Assembly (NCBI RefSeq): GCF_000213175.1
Contig: NW_009799101.1
Span: forward strand, 574,265-638,264
DNA length: 64,000 bases
Reading direction: 5' to 3'
DNA from: Neurospora tetrasperma FGSC 2508
Lineage: Eukaryota; Ascomycota; Sordariomycetes; Sordariales; Sordariaceae
Both the position numbers and the translations under genes were made by a program. The notes beneath the pieces are model-generated. The model saw only the letters and a list, made by a program, of their open reading frames with translations, ran no database searches and had not been told where the DNA came from. Of the stretch, positions 35,659 to 47,978 are shown piece by piece (the stretch's first letter is position 1; each line of letters starts with the position of its first letter).

Positions 35659-38365
35659 ATGTCTTTTGCCGATGTTCCTCTATTTGTGCAACCCCGCCGT
35701 TGCGATTCAATTGCCTCGTCGGTTACTTTTGTAAGCGATGCTTTATTTAATTGCGATACTGAATGGGCTGTGCCCGCCGACGACCCAATCTTCGCCCTCC
35801 CTTTTTAAAACTCCTTCGGTAATACGTATTACACTATTATTAATATATGCCGTTGCTACTACTTTAATATTTTAATAGAGCGTATTAATTACTTCCCTAA
35901 GACGTCTAAAGTATAGTAAGTAGGTATAAGGATTCCCTAGCGCATAGTATTCTATTGTAATTACGCTTAGCTATCGAAATAAGCGCCCTTAAATCCCTAT
36001 AAGAAATAATATATAATTATTAAAAAATCTACGCCCGATTGTCCCTTCCGTATTATTATTTAATCCTTCAAAAAGAATAATTATAGTTATACTATACAAG
36101 CGAAGGATTATATATATAAAGGGCATCTTCTATTGTACTATTTGGGTAGCTATTTAATATTCTATACTAAGTCGTTAACCGACGAAGAGGTAGGCTATAT
36201 TAATAGTCTTCTTATACAACGGGAATTAATTATACGTACTATTTATACGACGGTTAAAACTAAATTTCTATATTATTTTACGTACAAAAATTTAGATAAT
36301 ATTCGATAGTAGTTATATAGGGAAGAAAGAGGGGGGTATTAAAATACTTAAGTATCTGTTCATTTATTCGAGATTTACGAATTTATTATAATTAAATATA
36401 TAAAGTTCGATTACTACGATAAGGGGGATAGCGATAGGGAGAATAACGAGGATAAAGAGCCTAGTGTATTGCGTTATACCTTTTAGTTTATAAGGAAGTA
36501 ATAGAAATTGTAGAAGTAATATTTATATTGCTTACTATTTGATACTATATATAAGACTAACTAGTATTATATACCAACCGTATAGGGTATTGTACTTACC
36601 TCCGAAAAATCGTTAATACTAGTCTTTTAAACCGTATTTAATAATAAGAGAGATAAAGGGTTTAATTGATTAATTAAATATATTAAACAGACTACCGACG
36701 AATTTAATATCCTCGCGCCGATTATAATTATTATTAACAGTAACGCCCAGCTTATTAGAACTATTAATCGAGTATTCCTAATTATTTAACGTTAATAATA
36801 CGTATAGTATATTAATTATAAATTTTTAAGTACTTTAAAGACGATTGGGAGCGTATAGTATAAGATGATAATAATTTTATTAGGTAGCTCGAGGAGGAGT
36901 AAAGTAGTAATAAAGATTCTTCTAAGTTTTTAGTTAATTCTATTAGTAATTAAGCGGTAATTAATAATTATATTAGGAGGCTATAGATTAATACAATAAA
37001 GATAATATCGATTAAGTCCGCCATATATATAAGAAGGTTAAAATAATTATTAGAACGTAGGCTAATTTAGGTCCGCTTCCTAGGAAGGTTACTAATATTA
37101 GGGTAGGGTTCTTTTATATATAATAGTATATAATTTATACCCTATTGATATTAGAGTTTGAAGGTGCCTTATTGCTTTTACATTATTAATTTAGGGAAGT
37201 ATAGGAAGCTATTGTTAAGTAGATTACGATTGGTTTACTCCCTGGCAAAATAGAGTAGGCGGGGTACTATATTAGGAATTACTTTAATTATAAGTAAAGA
37301 ACTATATTACCGAATAAATTTAATAATAATTCGCTTAAATCGTATAGTTTATTTGCTTATAGCAGTTTGGTAAATTTGTACTAGGTATATACTTAATATA
37401 TTAATTACTATTATATTTATTTTGAAGAGATTATCGCCTCTTCGCCTTTACGAGTACATATAGATTAGAATAGGCGTCCTTAGGTAGGTAATACCCCTCT
37501 TAATATTACTATTTCGGTATGTAAATTATTTAATTATTAATATTATTAATTTTAAATTAATTAATTAACTACAAGGCTTCCTAGCACTAATTTTAAACCC
37601 TATACAAAGTAGTTCAAATCCTAATATAGATTACCCTATGCTTATAAAATGGAGGCTAAAAAGGAAGAGGGTAAATCGGTTTTGGTTACTAAAGCTGACT
37701 ATTACCCAATCTAATATTTTACTCAACGATATATAAGTAACTATACTAACCTTCCCGGTCCCTCCCTATACTAACTATTATATTAAGATATAGTAGATAA
37801 GTATCTATAATCTCGTCCGGTTACTTACGGTATACTAAAGGGTCGACCTCCTAAGTAGGGTAGTCTTTTTAGTAACGAAACTATTTTACCCGGTGGGTTA
37901 CCCACCTAAATAACTAATTGAATAACCTACGGTAGGAAGGTTAAATCTATAGCCCTCCGAAGTAAATTTAAGAATACGGCTCCTATACGAGCTTTAGTAT
38001 ATTATAATTATTTATAATATAAACTAGGGGTTAGTATTAAAGAAATAGATAACTATAATACTTAGAATAAAGTTCGTAGTTATATTATAATTAATAATAA
38101 TAAGGACGAGGATGAGGATGAAGAGTTAGGTCGATATTAGGTGGAGAGGGTACGGGAGGTACTGCGGCGAGAGGAGGTGAGAAGGGAGGAGGCGAGAAGG
38201 GAGGAGGCGAGAAGGGAGGAGGCTATTGAGTTATTATTAATTGCCTTATCTGACGAGCTTTCTGAGCTGTTAGATGTTAGTATTTAGACGGTAGATTGTA
38301 ATGAGCTTAATACTATACAAATATCACGAGATTTGAGTTATAGGGAGTTGGTCAGATTATGGTGA
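35659..38365 (+). pseudogene. MULE transposase remnant (copy B)
   Basis: An ATG at 35659 opens MSFADVPLFVQPRRCDSIAS, and the reading continues with Gln-position stops to a TGA at 38363-38365. The central part, about 36.54-36.8 kb, reads FDTIYKTN, then GIVLTSEKSLILVF, then an N-for-D changed TDRE-like segment ending RTINRVF. This is the MULE transposase core, whose first catalytic Asp lies in D-x-T-Y-K-T-N. The C-terminus is a coiled coil of REEARREEARREEA followed by IELLLIALSDELSELLDV. The overall length (2707 bp) is not a multiple of three, so at least one indel is present. Confidence 0.85.
38168..38223. repeat. 18-bp tandem repeat in MULE transposase tail
   Basis: Three units of GAGGCGAGAAGGGAGGAG type, encoding the REEARREEA coiled-coil repeat at the transposase C-terminus. 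Confidence 0.85.
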
Positions 38366-38769
38366 TTCACATGGGTGGGTGATCCAGATGTTGTGACACA
38401 TGTAAAACGGCCAAAAATACCGCTAAAACTCGATAATTTACATGACAGCTGACATTGGGTGAAATTAGGTATGGGAAGGTTTGGGGTGGGTGCACGTAGG
38501 CTTTCTCAATAAGAATAATAGGAATGTGGTTAGGGACGTCGCCTTCCTTCGCCGCTTCTCCGTCTTAACCCATACCGCCCCTTCCTCCGCCTTCCTCCCG
38601 CTTTTCTATCCTATGTTCCTATTTACATCCCTACCCCTCCGCCTCATCGCTCCCGTTTATATTTACCTCCGCCCCATCCCTTCACTTCCTATCCCTCGGC
38701 TCCACCCCTATTTGCAGCGGCGCAAGGGCCTTCCCCTCCATCTATATAATCCTCCCCGCGGCGCCCCTT

Positions 38770-38783
38770 CTAGTAATATAATA
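38770..38783. repeat. Right target-site duplication of LINE insertion
   Basis: CTAGTAATATAATA, matching 35068-35081. Confidence 0.88.
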
Positions 38784-39400
38784 CTTTCTAATCAATAGGG
38801 GATAATTGAAAGAAATCCCTAAGTAGAAGAATATTGGCACTACCAAAGAGTCCGTACTAATTCTCTAGAAATATTTGCCGCAATTTTTTATTAATAAAGT
38901 ATATATTCCTCATGCCCAATATGGATTTCTTATTAATAATTAAATATTTGTACTTTCTAAGCTCTTTCTAAATACTAGAAAGTCTAATACTATTAAGACT
39001 ATTTAAAGTGCCAATACTAAATAGGAACTTGAAGAGTAAATAAATTATATGGCCGTCGATGTTGTTAGCAGCTATACTAATAGGAACAGTAATAATAATA
39101 GGTATAGGAAGGTCGCTAGCTATATTGATAAGTTTATGAGAAAGTAGCCAAATAAGATGGGATTTACCGGTGCTACTTTTGCCGTCGATTCAAAGAAGTA
39201 GTTATTGGGGAGCCTTATTATTGAGAACAGTACGGTAATAATTAGTAAATGGATCAGATACTATACATTGCTCGGGATTTAGGGTATTATAAGTGTATTG
39301 CGTAATAGGGTTAGGATTTGGAAGATTAAAGCCGGATTTCCGTACTTTCCAGTAATTACCGGCTTAACTAAGAAACTCTTAATATCTGGCTATATAATTA

Positions 39401-42400
39401 TTATACTAGTTGTAAGTAAGGTAGATAGGCCGATATCTTAAAATATTACTAAGATCTTCCTCGATAATACAATTGGGTATATTCCTATAGAAATGGTAAT
39501 AGATATTAAAATATAAAGATATAAAGATATAAAGATATATGTTATTGATCTTACCTTACAATATCTTCCCAGCCCGGCTTATTAGCTTCCCCTTTTTTCG
39601 ACTAGGAGGCTCAAAATCATCTTCTAGTTCCAGGGCAGGAAGTCTACCGTATTAATTATTTGGATAATTGTATTCTTATTAATATGTGTTAAATACTTCC
39701 TCAAGGGATTTATATCGTATATTATTAATAGTATAGAGGTTATCCGGCCGGCGGTAAGGGTAGTAAAGTATAAATTTAACCCGGGTGTAATTAGCCCGGT
39801 TTTCTTCTACTTTATATACGGGAAAGTAATTGAGAACCTTCAATTTGGCACAGTCTATAAAAGGTTTGGCCTATAGTCTAAGGTTGAAGGTAGTAAGAAA
39901 TTCGAAATATAATATATTAGTATACCTCTCTTCCTAATTTATATATTTCTAGTAAGGTAAACGGGTTTGTCGAGTACGGCTAGCAGTATTGATATAAATA
40001 CTTCCTCCTTTATTATTATCAATTTGACCGGCAATAGCGGCGGTATCGGCGGCTTCAATAATAGTATTTTATCTTCTCCGCTCATTAATAAAAAGGTCTA
40101 TATTAGGATTAGCGATAATAATACTTCGGTAATTATAATAACGATAATCAACTATAAAGACTTTTCTAGTGCTTTCTGATAAAGGAAGGTCTATAAGAAT
40201 ATAATAGACTTTTTAAGTAGATTAGTTACGCTTAATAATAAGTTTATTTATGAATTTTATTACAAATTGTTTAATTAATTGCTTTATTATAATATTAGAA
40301 ATTACCTCGGTAGTGATTTTTATAAAGTTCTTTATCCTATTTTCGGCCTTCGATATGTATTTAATAATATAATTAAGTATAGTATTTATACTTGTATATA
40401 GTTGAATATCGGTATTAGCTATCCAACCTAGTATAATACCCGGATTATATTGGTTAAGGACAGTATTATTCCGCTTACTATTAAAAAGCTAGAACCTAGG
40501 GTTAATATGCGTTGTGAGAAGAGGATCATTATGTAATTTGTAGGGGAAATGAAAACGATAGACTTTTTATTCATGTACTAGAAGTTCAAAATCGGGAATC
40601 TAGCGATCACTAGGAAGGGCTCGAATTTAGCGCCGAACTCGAAGATAATAAGTATCGCTATAAGTATATCGTTAAAATCGATTAATTATATTTATAAACT
40701 CCCTGAAAGTAGGCTCAATTTAATTGTAAGCTCGATTCAATATATTAGTACGATTAATATAATCTCATAATACTAAAACTAATATAGCCGGAGGGGGGGC
40801 CGAATATTGAACTTCTTAATTTCCGGGCGGGGTATCGCCGAATTCAATATTATTAATATCTTAATCATTTTTATTTTCGCCGTAACCTTAAAGATTTTAA
40901 ATTCGAACCTGTAAAATATCGACCTAAGCTTGTAGATTAATAGCCTAAGCCTAGGAACTATCGGCCTAAGGATTATCGGATTCCGTAACATTGGTATATT
41001 GAATTGTAATCAGGATATTAGTATCCTAGGTTACAATTGGGACTTTTATACGTCGGGTACGAAGAGTGCCTTCTAAGGCCTTATTTAGGCTGACGTATAC
41101 TTCTTTTATTTATCCAATACAATAAAGCATTAAATCATATACAGTAATATAGTAACCCTATAATTTAGTAAATTCCCGTCGAACTACTAGGTTAGCGAAA
41201 TTAGGAGTATTAATATTATTAATCTAGTAAATACTATAAATATAGCCAGTCCTTCGAATTTAGAACCCTAACCTTTACTAATAATTATTGAATTTGAATT
41301 TAGGGATAAGGAAATATTCTTTAAAAAAATTCAAACCTCTTAGAGAAGTAGTAGGTAGCGATATAAGGGTTAGTAAAAATATTCTTTGGAGAAATTGCCC
41401 GGCGCTCCTTATATTTAAATTTCGATTATAATTTATAATTAAGTATATACTTTATTAGACTATCCCAATGAAGATTAACCGTACTGAACATTATAAATAT
41501 AGCCGGTATACCTAAGAAATTAATATATAAAGATAGTTTATAAGATTTCTAGATCTAATATAACTAGGTACTTCGGAATATATTAGTAAATTGAATAATA
41601 GAGTTAGTGGGAGTAACAGCTTCTTCACTACGAGCTTCGAAATAGTTTTTAAAACATTATAGATTAGCGAAGGTTTCGGAATCGAATTTGGGGTAATCAA
41701 TATAGTATATACTTTTACTATTAATTTAGCTACGTATTATAGAATTAAATATAATGTATCAGAACTATTTATATTGAAAAAAGCGGCTATTATACTACTT
41801 TATTATATGGCGAACTTAGTTATTAAACTTTATTACTCTTAGCCGAAGGGTAAAATATTTAGCCGTACCGTATAGGAAGAGGGTTGGGAAGGCCTAAAAT
41901 ATAATAAGCTAGTTACAGCGAAATTTATTAATAGGTTAACTTCGAAGGGGTCCCTATTGAATATAAATACAAAGTTCTACTAGTAGCGGGGGGGCTGGAG
42001 GCTGGCTGGGGAATAGAGGTTCGGGAGGAAGGATTTAAATAATAGAAGGGTTAGGGTTTAGAAACAAAGCCGGAGCAAGAGCCGGGCCAAAGACTAATTA
42101 TTAACTTCCGGGTAGTTAACTTCCGGGCGGTTAACTACCAAATAATTAACTACTAAGTAATTAATTTCTAAGTTACTCACCTCCAGGCGGCTAATTATCC
42201 AGCATATCTACAACCTATACCTAAGTAAAATTAGGATCCGGTAGTATATCTCTACGAAGTTGGGCTCTCAATTAATCAATATTATTCATTAACCCCCTTA
42301 TAAATCTAGCGCCGCAATGACTTTGAATTCTTCAATTTCATTAAGAATCTCTTACAATTGTATTTAATCTTCTTTATTAAAGTTTTCAATATTAATATTC

Positions 42401-42910
42401 TTGGCCGGTATAATAGTAACGTTATTTAATATATTTCCATCCTCTGGCAGCTAATTGAAACGGTCTTATATAATATCAATATTAGTATATCCGGGGTAAT
42501 ATTCTTTTAAGAAGTGAAACTATTACTCAATTTTACAGCAGTTGACTCTAAAATCTCCGAACTCGGTCAACGATATAGTATTAATTCCGAACGTTTCGTA
42601 TTTTAACCAAAACATTATCGATTTCTTATAGTAGTCTAGGGAATTGACGGTAGATATACGAAATATTTCGAGGAAAGTGAATATAATGGCCTCGATATTT
42701 ACGCTGAACACTACTAAAAGTATAAACATCTAACAATATTAGCTATACATTTAGGAAAGGAATTTAGGAAAGTAAAGAAAAACTTACCGATAAAGATATA
42801 GACCGTCGAAATAAACATCTCTTTAACGGAATTAAGCCGTAGTAATCAAGATACTGGATTATTCTCATCGTAAGTGCCAAAGTCCATCTAATTCTCGGTA
42901 CTATAAAGAA
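39401..42910 (-). pseudogene. Helitron N-terminal / Rep-region remnant
   Basis: Minus-strand translation shows, from right to left: a segment reading YRGHYIHFPRNISYIYRQFP near 42.7 kb, typical of the region before the Rep domain in fungal Helitrons; RFHFPYKLHNDPLLTTHINP near 40.5 kb; GWIANTDIQLYTSINTILNY and YISKAENR near 40.35 kb, the conserved Helitron-like block; and a stretch with ILYYPYRRPDNLY near 39.75 kb just before the helicase. The rolling-circle catalytic His and Tyr residues were not located with certainty. Stops again fall mainly at Gln codons. More N-terminal sequence continues beyond the MULE at 45.94-46.8 kb. Confidence 0.8.
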
Positions 42911-45900
42911 GAGAAAACCTCTCCACACGCACCAAAAACCTTAAGGTACGCACCGCAGACCAGGTAGCAGCTGACATGTAATTTATGTCGTTTTAGCCGT
43001 AAAAATCGCGATTTTTCATATCTTGAGCTGAGTCAACCCAGTAAATGCCCTATAAATCCTAGTCTTACCAGCAAATCTAACAGCGCCAATCTAATATTAC
43101 TCTCATAGTACTAAGGGGTCGTATTATACTCTACTCTACTCTACTCTAAATACTTATATCTAATAGCTTAAAACTTATATTTAGTAGGTTAGAGAACTTA
43201 AAGGAGGATAATAATAACTCCCTCGCCGCCGCATGCTCCTTTACTAACTACTCCCTCGCCCTTATCTCCTAATATTTACCCAACTCGTTATCCTCCTCCT
43301 CCTCCTCATTATTATCAACTACTTCAATACAATTACGTACTTTATTTTAGGCATTAAACTCCTTAATACTAGGCCCCTTCTCGTATCGGGAATAATTACG
43401 GCGCGCTAAAGCTCGAATAGTAGCTAGGTTACGTAATTTACCCTTTAATCTAACTAGTCGGGTAAATTTACTTAATTTAGTTAATAGTAGTAGTACTACA
43501 AATATAGGCTCGTCACTAAATAGCCCCCCTTACTTACGTAGGCGGCCTTTGGGTATTGCCTTAGCGGCTAATTTATATTTAAAATATTTATCTACTATAT
43601 CCTAATATACGAATTAGTATAGGGAGTAACCGGACTGTAGATAGTAATTATAACTCATACAACGTTGGTGCAAATACTAGAAGGGGTAATAAGCCGCTTT
43701 AATTACTAATACTATTTTACCCTCTTTAAATAGTAATTCTATCTTATAGGTATAAGGGAGCCTATATTAAAATTTGAAACTAATTGAATAAAATTCGAGA
43801 GGGATACTAAAGAGATTATTAGAGGGTAGTATAATTTTGAATTTATAGTACTAATAATTTATAAAATTAAGCGCCTACGTAAATAACTTATATAAGCACT
43901 CCCCCATCTACTCGTAGTTAACCTACTTAATACGTATACGGTTATTAAACTTTACTAACTCATTTATATAAACCTTATAATAATAGTTTATATACTAAAG
44001 GCAAACCTCATACAATTTAATTAAACTACTACGAACTAAAAGTCTATAGCTTTTTAAAGAGCTATTATTGGCCTTATTTAGTAATATAGTTCTTTATCCC
44101 TAGTTAAAATAATATCTAATATAACAACCTACCCATTCTTTCTAATAAAGTAATAGCGTCTCTCTAATCTATAAGACGATATCCTCCTACTTACGGCCAA
44201 ATTAACGTTGTAGAATAGACTAAGTACGTTCGAAATTACTATATCCGAGGAGGAAATTATATATTACTATATAAAAAATAGTACTAACTGTATATTAGTA
44301 ACCTTACTTAGTAAAGGGTCCAATCCAACCTTAGCTTTAATAATTATTAAAATTCGGGCGTAACATCGCTTTAAATCTTTGAAATCCTTTTTATTATATT
44401 ACTCTTCTACTTCCTAACTTTAGCTAGAAGAGGGGAGGGAACTACGTACCCAATCCTTCTTAAAGTAATTAATAACGTTACAATTAATATGCTATATATA
44501 TCGCTATTTTTAAATATTAGGGAAGGTCTGGTCGATAACGCGGGTAAGCTAGGGGTCGCCGTTAATTATAGCGATTATAGGGTGGGAGATTTTAAATTCG
44601 TGGGTTGCGTCTTTGATTAATTGAATTAAGAAGGTAAACCCCTCCTCCCTTTCGTTATTAAATATTACTTAAAATATAGGTATAGAGGTTCTCTCTAGTA
44701 TAAGGATTATACCTTATACGAAGGGAAAGTAATAACGGTTAGTCTTATATATTATATCGAGTAAGATAGTATATAGGACTTTTATCTATATCCGACATTA
44801 GCGCTTAATAAGCCAAAACGCATAACGCAACGTATCATGCTCCTCGAACTTCTCGTATTTAAATACCAAATTACTACCCTAATAATTATTATGAATTTTT
44901 TAATAAACGTTTAGGTATCGTTATAACCCTTCTATAAATTGCAATATTAATACTAGCATATATTATCAAAGTCTTTAAAAATCTAGGGAATCTTAGGGTA
45001 TTTCCTTCTTACTATAGTGAAGATAATATATATTGTAAAATCTCGTTATAGAAGAAGGTTCTCTAAAAAGGTATTAACTTCTAGCTTGACCTTATTATTA
45101 TATACCTTTTAACGAAATATAATATAGCCTTCTAATTGGAGTGACGGGGCATAGCCTTAATATATTAAATCTATTGCCCCGGTAGTCCATTTCCACCCTA
45201 TAGCCTTCTTAATTTAGAACACAACTTTAAATAAGTAATAACAAACAATCTTTCGTAATATAGAGCGCCGCTTTACATTAGGATTCTATATTAATAGCGG
45301 GCGGGGGTCGGCGTAGTTGCAACGGTATACAATTTTAATAACAGAGCCGTTCTCTTCGTAGCCGGGCTTATCGAACTTCTAAGTACATTAAATTACAATA
45401 CCAAAGCGATAGCAACGGCAAAGGGCAACGAACTAGGCAAAAGGCTCATTATAATCTTCAATAGTTATTAAGAAGAAGGGGTCATCCGCCGGTATAATTT
45501 ATATTGTATTATAATTAATAGAAGTATTAAAAGCGAAGCTAGAGATTAAGGAGGTCGATACATAACGAGGGCGCTTAATAAAGGGTATCTATAATAACTG
45601 ATTAGTATAAAGTTTAATTAAATACGATAATTTTATATACGTTAAGGGTATTATTGATAGATATAGAGTGCTAGTATAAATATATATAGATTGTAGTACT
45701 GGCTTTAGCTAGTGCAACTATATACAAAGTACTAGTATAACTAGTCGTAATAAAAAAAAAGAGAAAAGAAATAACTAAGTTAGAGCAATATTGTGCAATA
45801 TTAAAAAGACAAAATTTTGCGGATAAAAACGGGGATTTCAATATCAGGTGTTATCAGCTAAACTACCCCATTTTTCTTTGTAGGGGTGCGTATATGTAGG

Positions 45901-45928
45901 TTTTTGGTGCGTGTAGGGAGGTGATCTC
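42911..45928 (-). mobile_element. MULE-type DNA transposon (copy A), 3.02 kb, different family
   Basis: Ends GAGAAAACCTCTCCACACGC and, inverted, GAGATCACCTCCCTACACGC share a CACACGCACCAAAAACCT-like core, an imperfect inverted repeat of about 45 bp. A perfect 8-bp duplication ATAAAGAA lies at 42903-42910 and 45929-45936. The terminal GAG...CTC and 8-bp duplication match copy B, but the repeats differ, so this is a sister family. It is inserted in the N-terminal part of the Helitron gene. Confidence 0.92.
43180..45600 (-). pseudogene. MULE transposase remnant (copy A)
   Basis: Minus-strand translation near 44.78-44.44 kb reads LLDIIYKTNRYYFPFV, then an ISHPIIAIINGDP segment (the TDRE region with mutated acidic residues), then TRVIDQTFPNI and NYFKKDW. 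This is the same MULE core as in copy B. The C-terminal part (43.2-43.4 kb) is Glu-rich (NNEEEEEDNELGKY) and may form a coiled coil. Many stops are at Gln positions. The limits are approximate. Confidence 0.78.
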
Positions 45929-47199
45929 ATAAAGAAAGGGGTCGTTGGATTATAATTCGGAACCGGTATAACAATACCAATTATATATACCTTCTCTGTT
46001 AAACGTTATCTTAAATTACTTCTCTTTATAACGTTAGTAATATTATTAAATAATTATATTGAATTTCTTATAGAATATAAGATTTATTTGATAATTGGCT
46101 TTAAGAATAGCTCGGGTAGTTATATTACCGTTAAATACCGGGTTAGATTCGTACTTAATATTACCTATACTAGGGAACCGAACACCAGGGGTGCGTTTAT
46201 ATAAAGGCCTTCTTATACCCGGTAGCCGGCCTCTTCTTAGGAGCTAAGGCTATAATTATAGTTCGGGGGTCTTCAGAATACAATAATGAATAATACAGTT
46301 ATCGATATTAAATATAGTATTTGGGGTGTTAAGAGGGTTCCTTATTCTAGGAAGGTGGGTAGGATTTGTAATACTAAATTCCTTGAAGAAATTATTATCG
46401 TTATGTACAAAATTATAAATATATTACTCGTCGTTATCTTAATTATTATTTTCATTAATGTGGTTATAGTATAATTAATAATGGTTATAGTCAATAATAT
46501 ACTTATTAAAGAAATCCCGCTAGGGATATTCTCGCTTATAATAAATATAAACTTTAGCTTCATTACAAATATTGTAATTAGAACTATCGTATATATATAT
46601 AACGCAGAAGTTGGTAACGGGGTCGCGATTAATAGGGCGGCGTAGTTAATAATATACAGGGCAAATAAAATATAGTATATTATTATCGTCGGGGATATTT
46701 TAAGTAATATTACCGGATTGCCCCTAGGTAGGGGAAGCTTACTTACAATTAGGGCATTCATTTAACTCCCTATATACTAAATCAATATATTTTTAATAAA
46801 GCTATTCTCAATAGTAATGAATATAAATCTTTATTTAAAACCAAATATTAGCATTGGAGAGAGGGATATACATAGCTAGGGGTATATAGGGGGTTATTTA
46901 CAATACCCTTACTGTGGAATACCGGTATTTAGGTTTATTACTATCAGATTACTGTTAGCTAACGGTAAGTTGCATTTTACAGTTGGTTGACAAGTTACCG
47001 TTGCTTAACATTTTACCGTAGGGCGCTATGCCGCGCTAAGTCGTCCAAAAGGCTCAAAAGGCAATTATAATTATAGGGCTCTTGCCCGTTTTATTCAGTA
47101 TGTACGAAGTCTTACGGTCGCAAAGGTAATTGCGATATTCGGGTTCTTACCAATTAAACGAATATTGCTAAGTTAGCGCAGCGCGTACGGGCTACCTCC

Positions 47200-47240
47200 A
47201 CTACTACTACTATTATTATTACTATTATTACTATTATTAC
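47200..47240. repeat. CTA/TTA trinucleotide microsatellite
   Basis: A run of CTACTACTACTATTATTATT-type units, probably an originally pure triplet repeat changed by C-to-T mutation. Confidence 0.8.
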
Positions 47241-47978
47241 AAATGAAATAAAAAACTGTATAGTATAATAAGGAATAATATAGGTCTACCTATTTATATA
47301 ACTATCGGGTCCGCTGCTGAATGTATGCCTGAATGCTTTGATGCTGGATATAATCCTGGACTGTATAATATTGAAAGTATTGCTAACTATTATAATTGTG
47401 AATATTATAATACTAAAAGAGCCGCTGATTAACTTGATTCTGAATACCTTGAAGTATACGATATTGAATATATACCTAAATATTATATAAAATATTGGGA
47501 TTCCGAATTCAATATTAATATTATTAATTGGATAATAACTATATAAATAAACCTAATAATACTAAAAGCCAAAAGTTGAAAGCCAAAAGCAAAATATTTA
47601 ATTAGTAATTTAAAGGTATAAAAACTTTATACCGACGTCCAGTGTCTCCGATTCGAATATTGAAGAAGTAATAAGTATATTTTCGGACTCTATTCCGGTA
47701 AGGGGTATACGAGTGTATTTAGGAATAGGCGGAGTAATATCGGTGATTTTCGAAAATGGTTGGCCGCTACAACTATTATTATAATTACCGGGAGGGCTAC
47801 GGGGAGGAAGAGGGTTGTTAAGCGGCGGCGGCGGACGATAATATTTATTTTGCGGGTTGGGGGGTACTGCGGCTTCGCTAGAAATATTACGACGGTTATT
47901 AGTCCAACGTTAATAATTAAATTCGGCCTAGGTTAATATATTCTCGCGGGCCTTATAGTTATCTTAATTCTGGCCCCC

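Larger units (their letters stand above)
35329..38507 (+). mobile_element. MULE-type DNA transposon (copy B), 3.18 kb
   Basis: Terminal inverted repeats of about 47 bp begin GAGAAAGCCTACGTGCACCC on each side and differ at about one position. A perfect 8-bp duplication, AATAAGAA, flanks it (35321-35328 and 38508-38515). The undisturbed LINE copy at 63.3 kb has AATAAGAA once at this site, which confirms the insertion. Mutator-like elements have long inverted repeats and 8-11 bp duplications. The ends are less AT-shifted than the coding centre. Confidence 0.93.
35082..38769 (-). mobile_element. 5'-truncated LINE fragment (Tad1-like 3' end)
   Basis: The pieces 35082-35328 and 38516-38769, about 500 bp once the MULE between them is removed, match the first part of the LINE copies at 59181 and 63076. 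The 3' end is at the left (minus orientation: ...AAAAGAATAT). The fragment is flanked by a 14-bp target duplication (35068-35081 and 38770-38783), as expected of target-primed reverse transcription with 5' truncation. It broke the Helitron helicase gene. Confidence 0.88.
33592..39400 (-). pseudogene. Helitron Pif1-type helicase remnant (split by LINE insertion)
   Basis: On the minus strand the N-terminal half lies at 39.3-38.78 kb: Walker A region LLLWIDGKSSTGKSHLIW, then LRQIF, and after the LFGSAN block the IL-LLRDFFQLSPI motif II/III region. The frame resumes at 35.07 kb after the insertion. It reads through the FDWSIK-LKQIVRQYG region to the C-terminal motifs YIIPIFRVTRIFQRGVTY and, near 34.2 kb, the QFPLT-IAYA-type motif V/VI. 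About 200 codons around the insertion stay in one frame, with stops only at TAA/TAG codons in Gln positions. The C-terminal tail is Arg/Pro-rich (33.6-33.8 kb). Pif1 helicases unwind DNA 5' to 3'. This copy cannot make protein. Confidence 0.88.
33592..46900 (-). mobile_element. Helitron, RIP-mutated, interrupted by three insertions
   Basis: Minus-strand coding remnants run from about 46.8 kb to a stop at 33592 and match a fungal Helitron: an N-terminal region, a Helitron-like N/Rep region, and a Pif1-type helicase. Removing the MULE at 42911-45928 and the LINE with its own MULE at 35082-38769 joins the coding frame. The original element was therefore about 6.5 kb or somewhat more. The exact 5' (TC) and 3' (hairpin, CTRR) ends could not be placed, so the limits given are those of recognisable coding sequence. 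Helitrons move by rolling-circle replication. Confidence 0.85.

Noticed and set aside
46342-46761. Minus-strand 139-residue hydrophobic protein
   Set aside because: The sequence lies at the N-terminal side of the Helitron and is Ile-rich because of C-to-T mutation; it is not an independent membrane protein.
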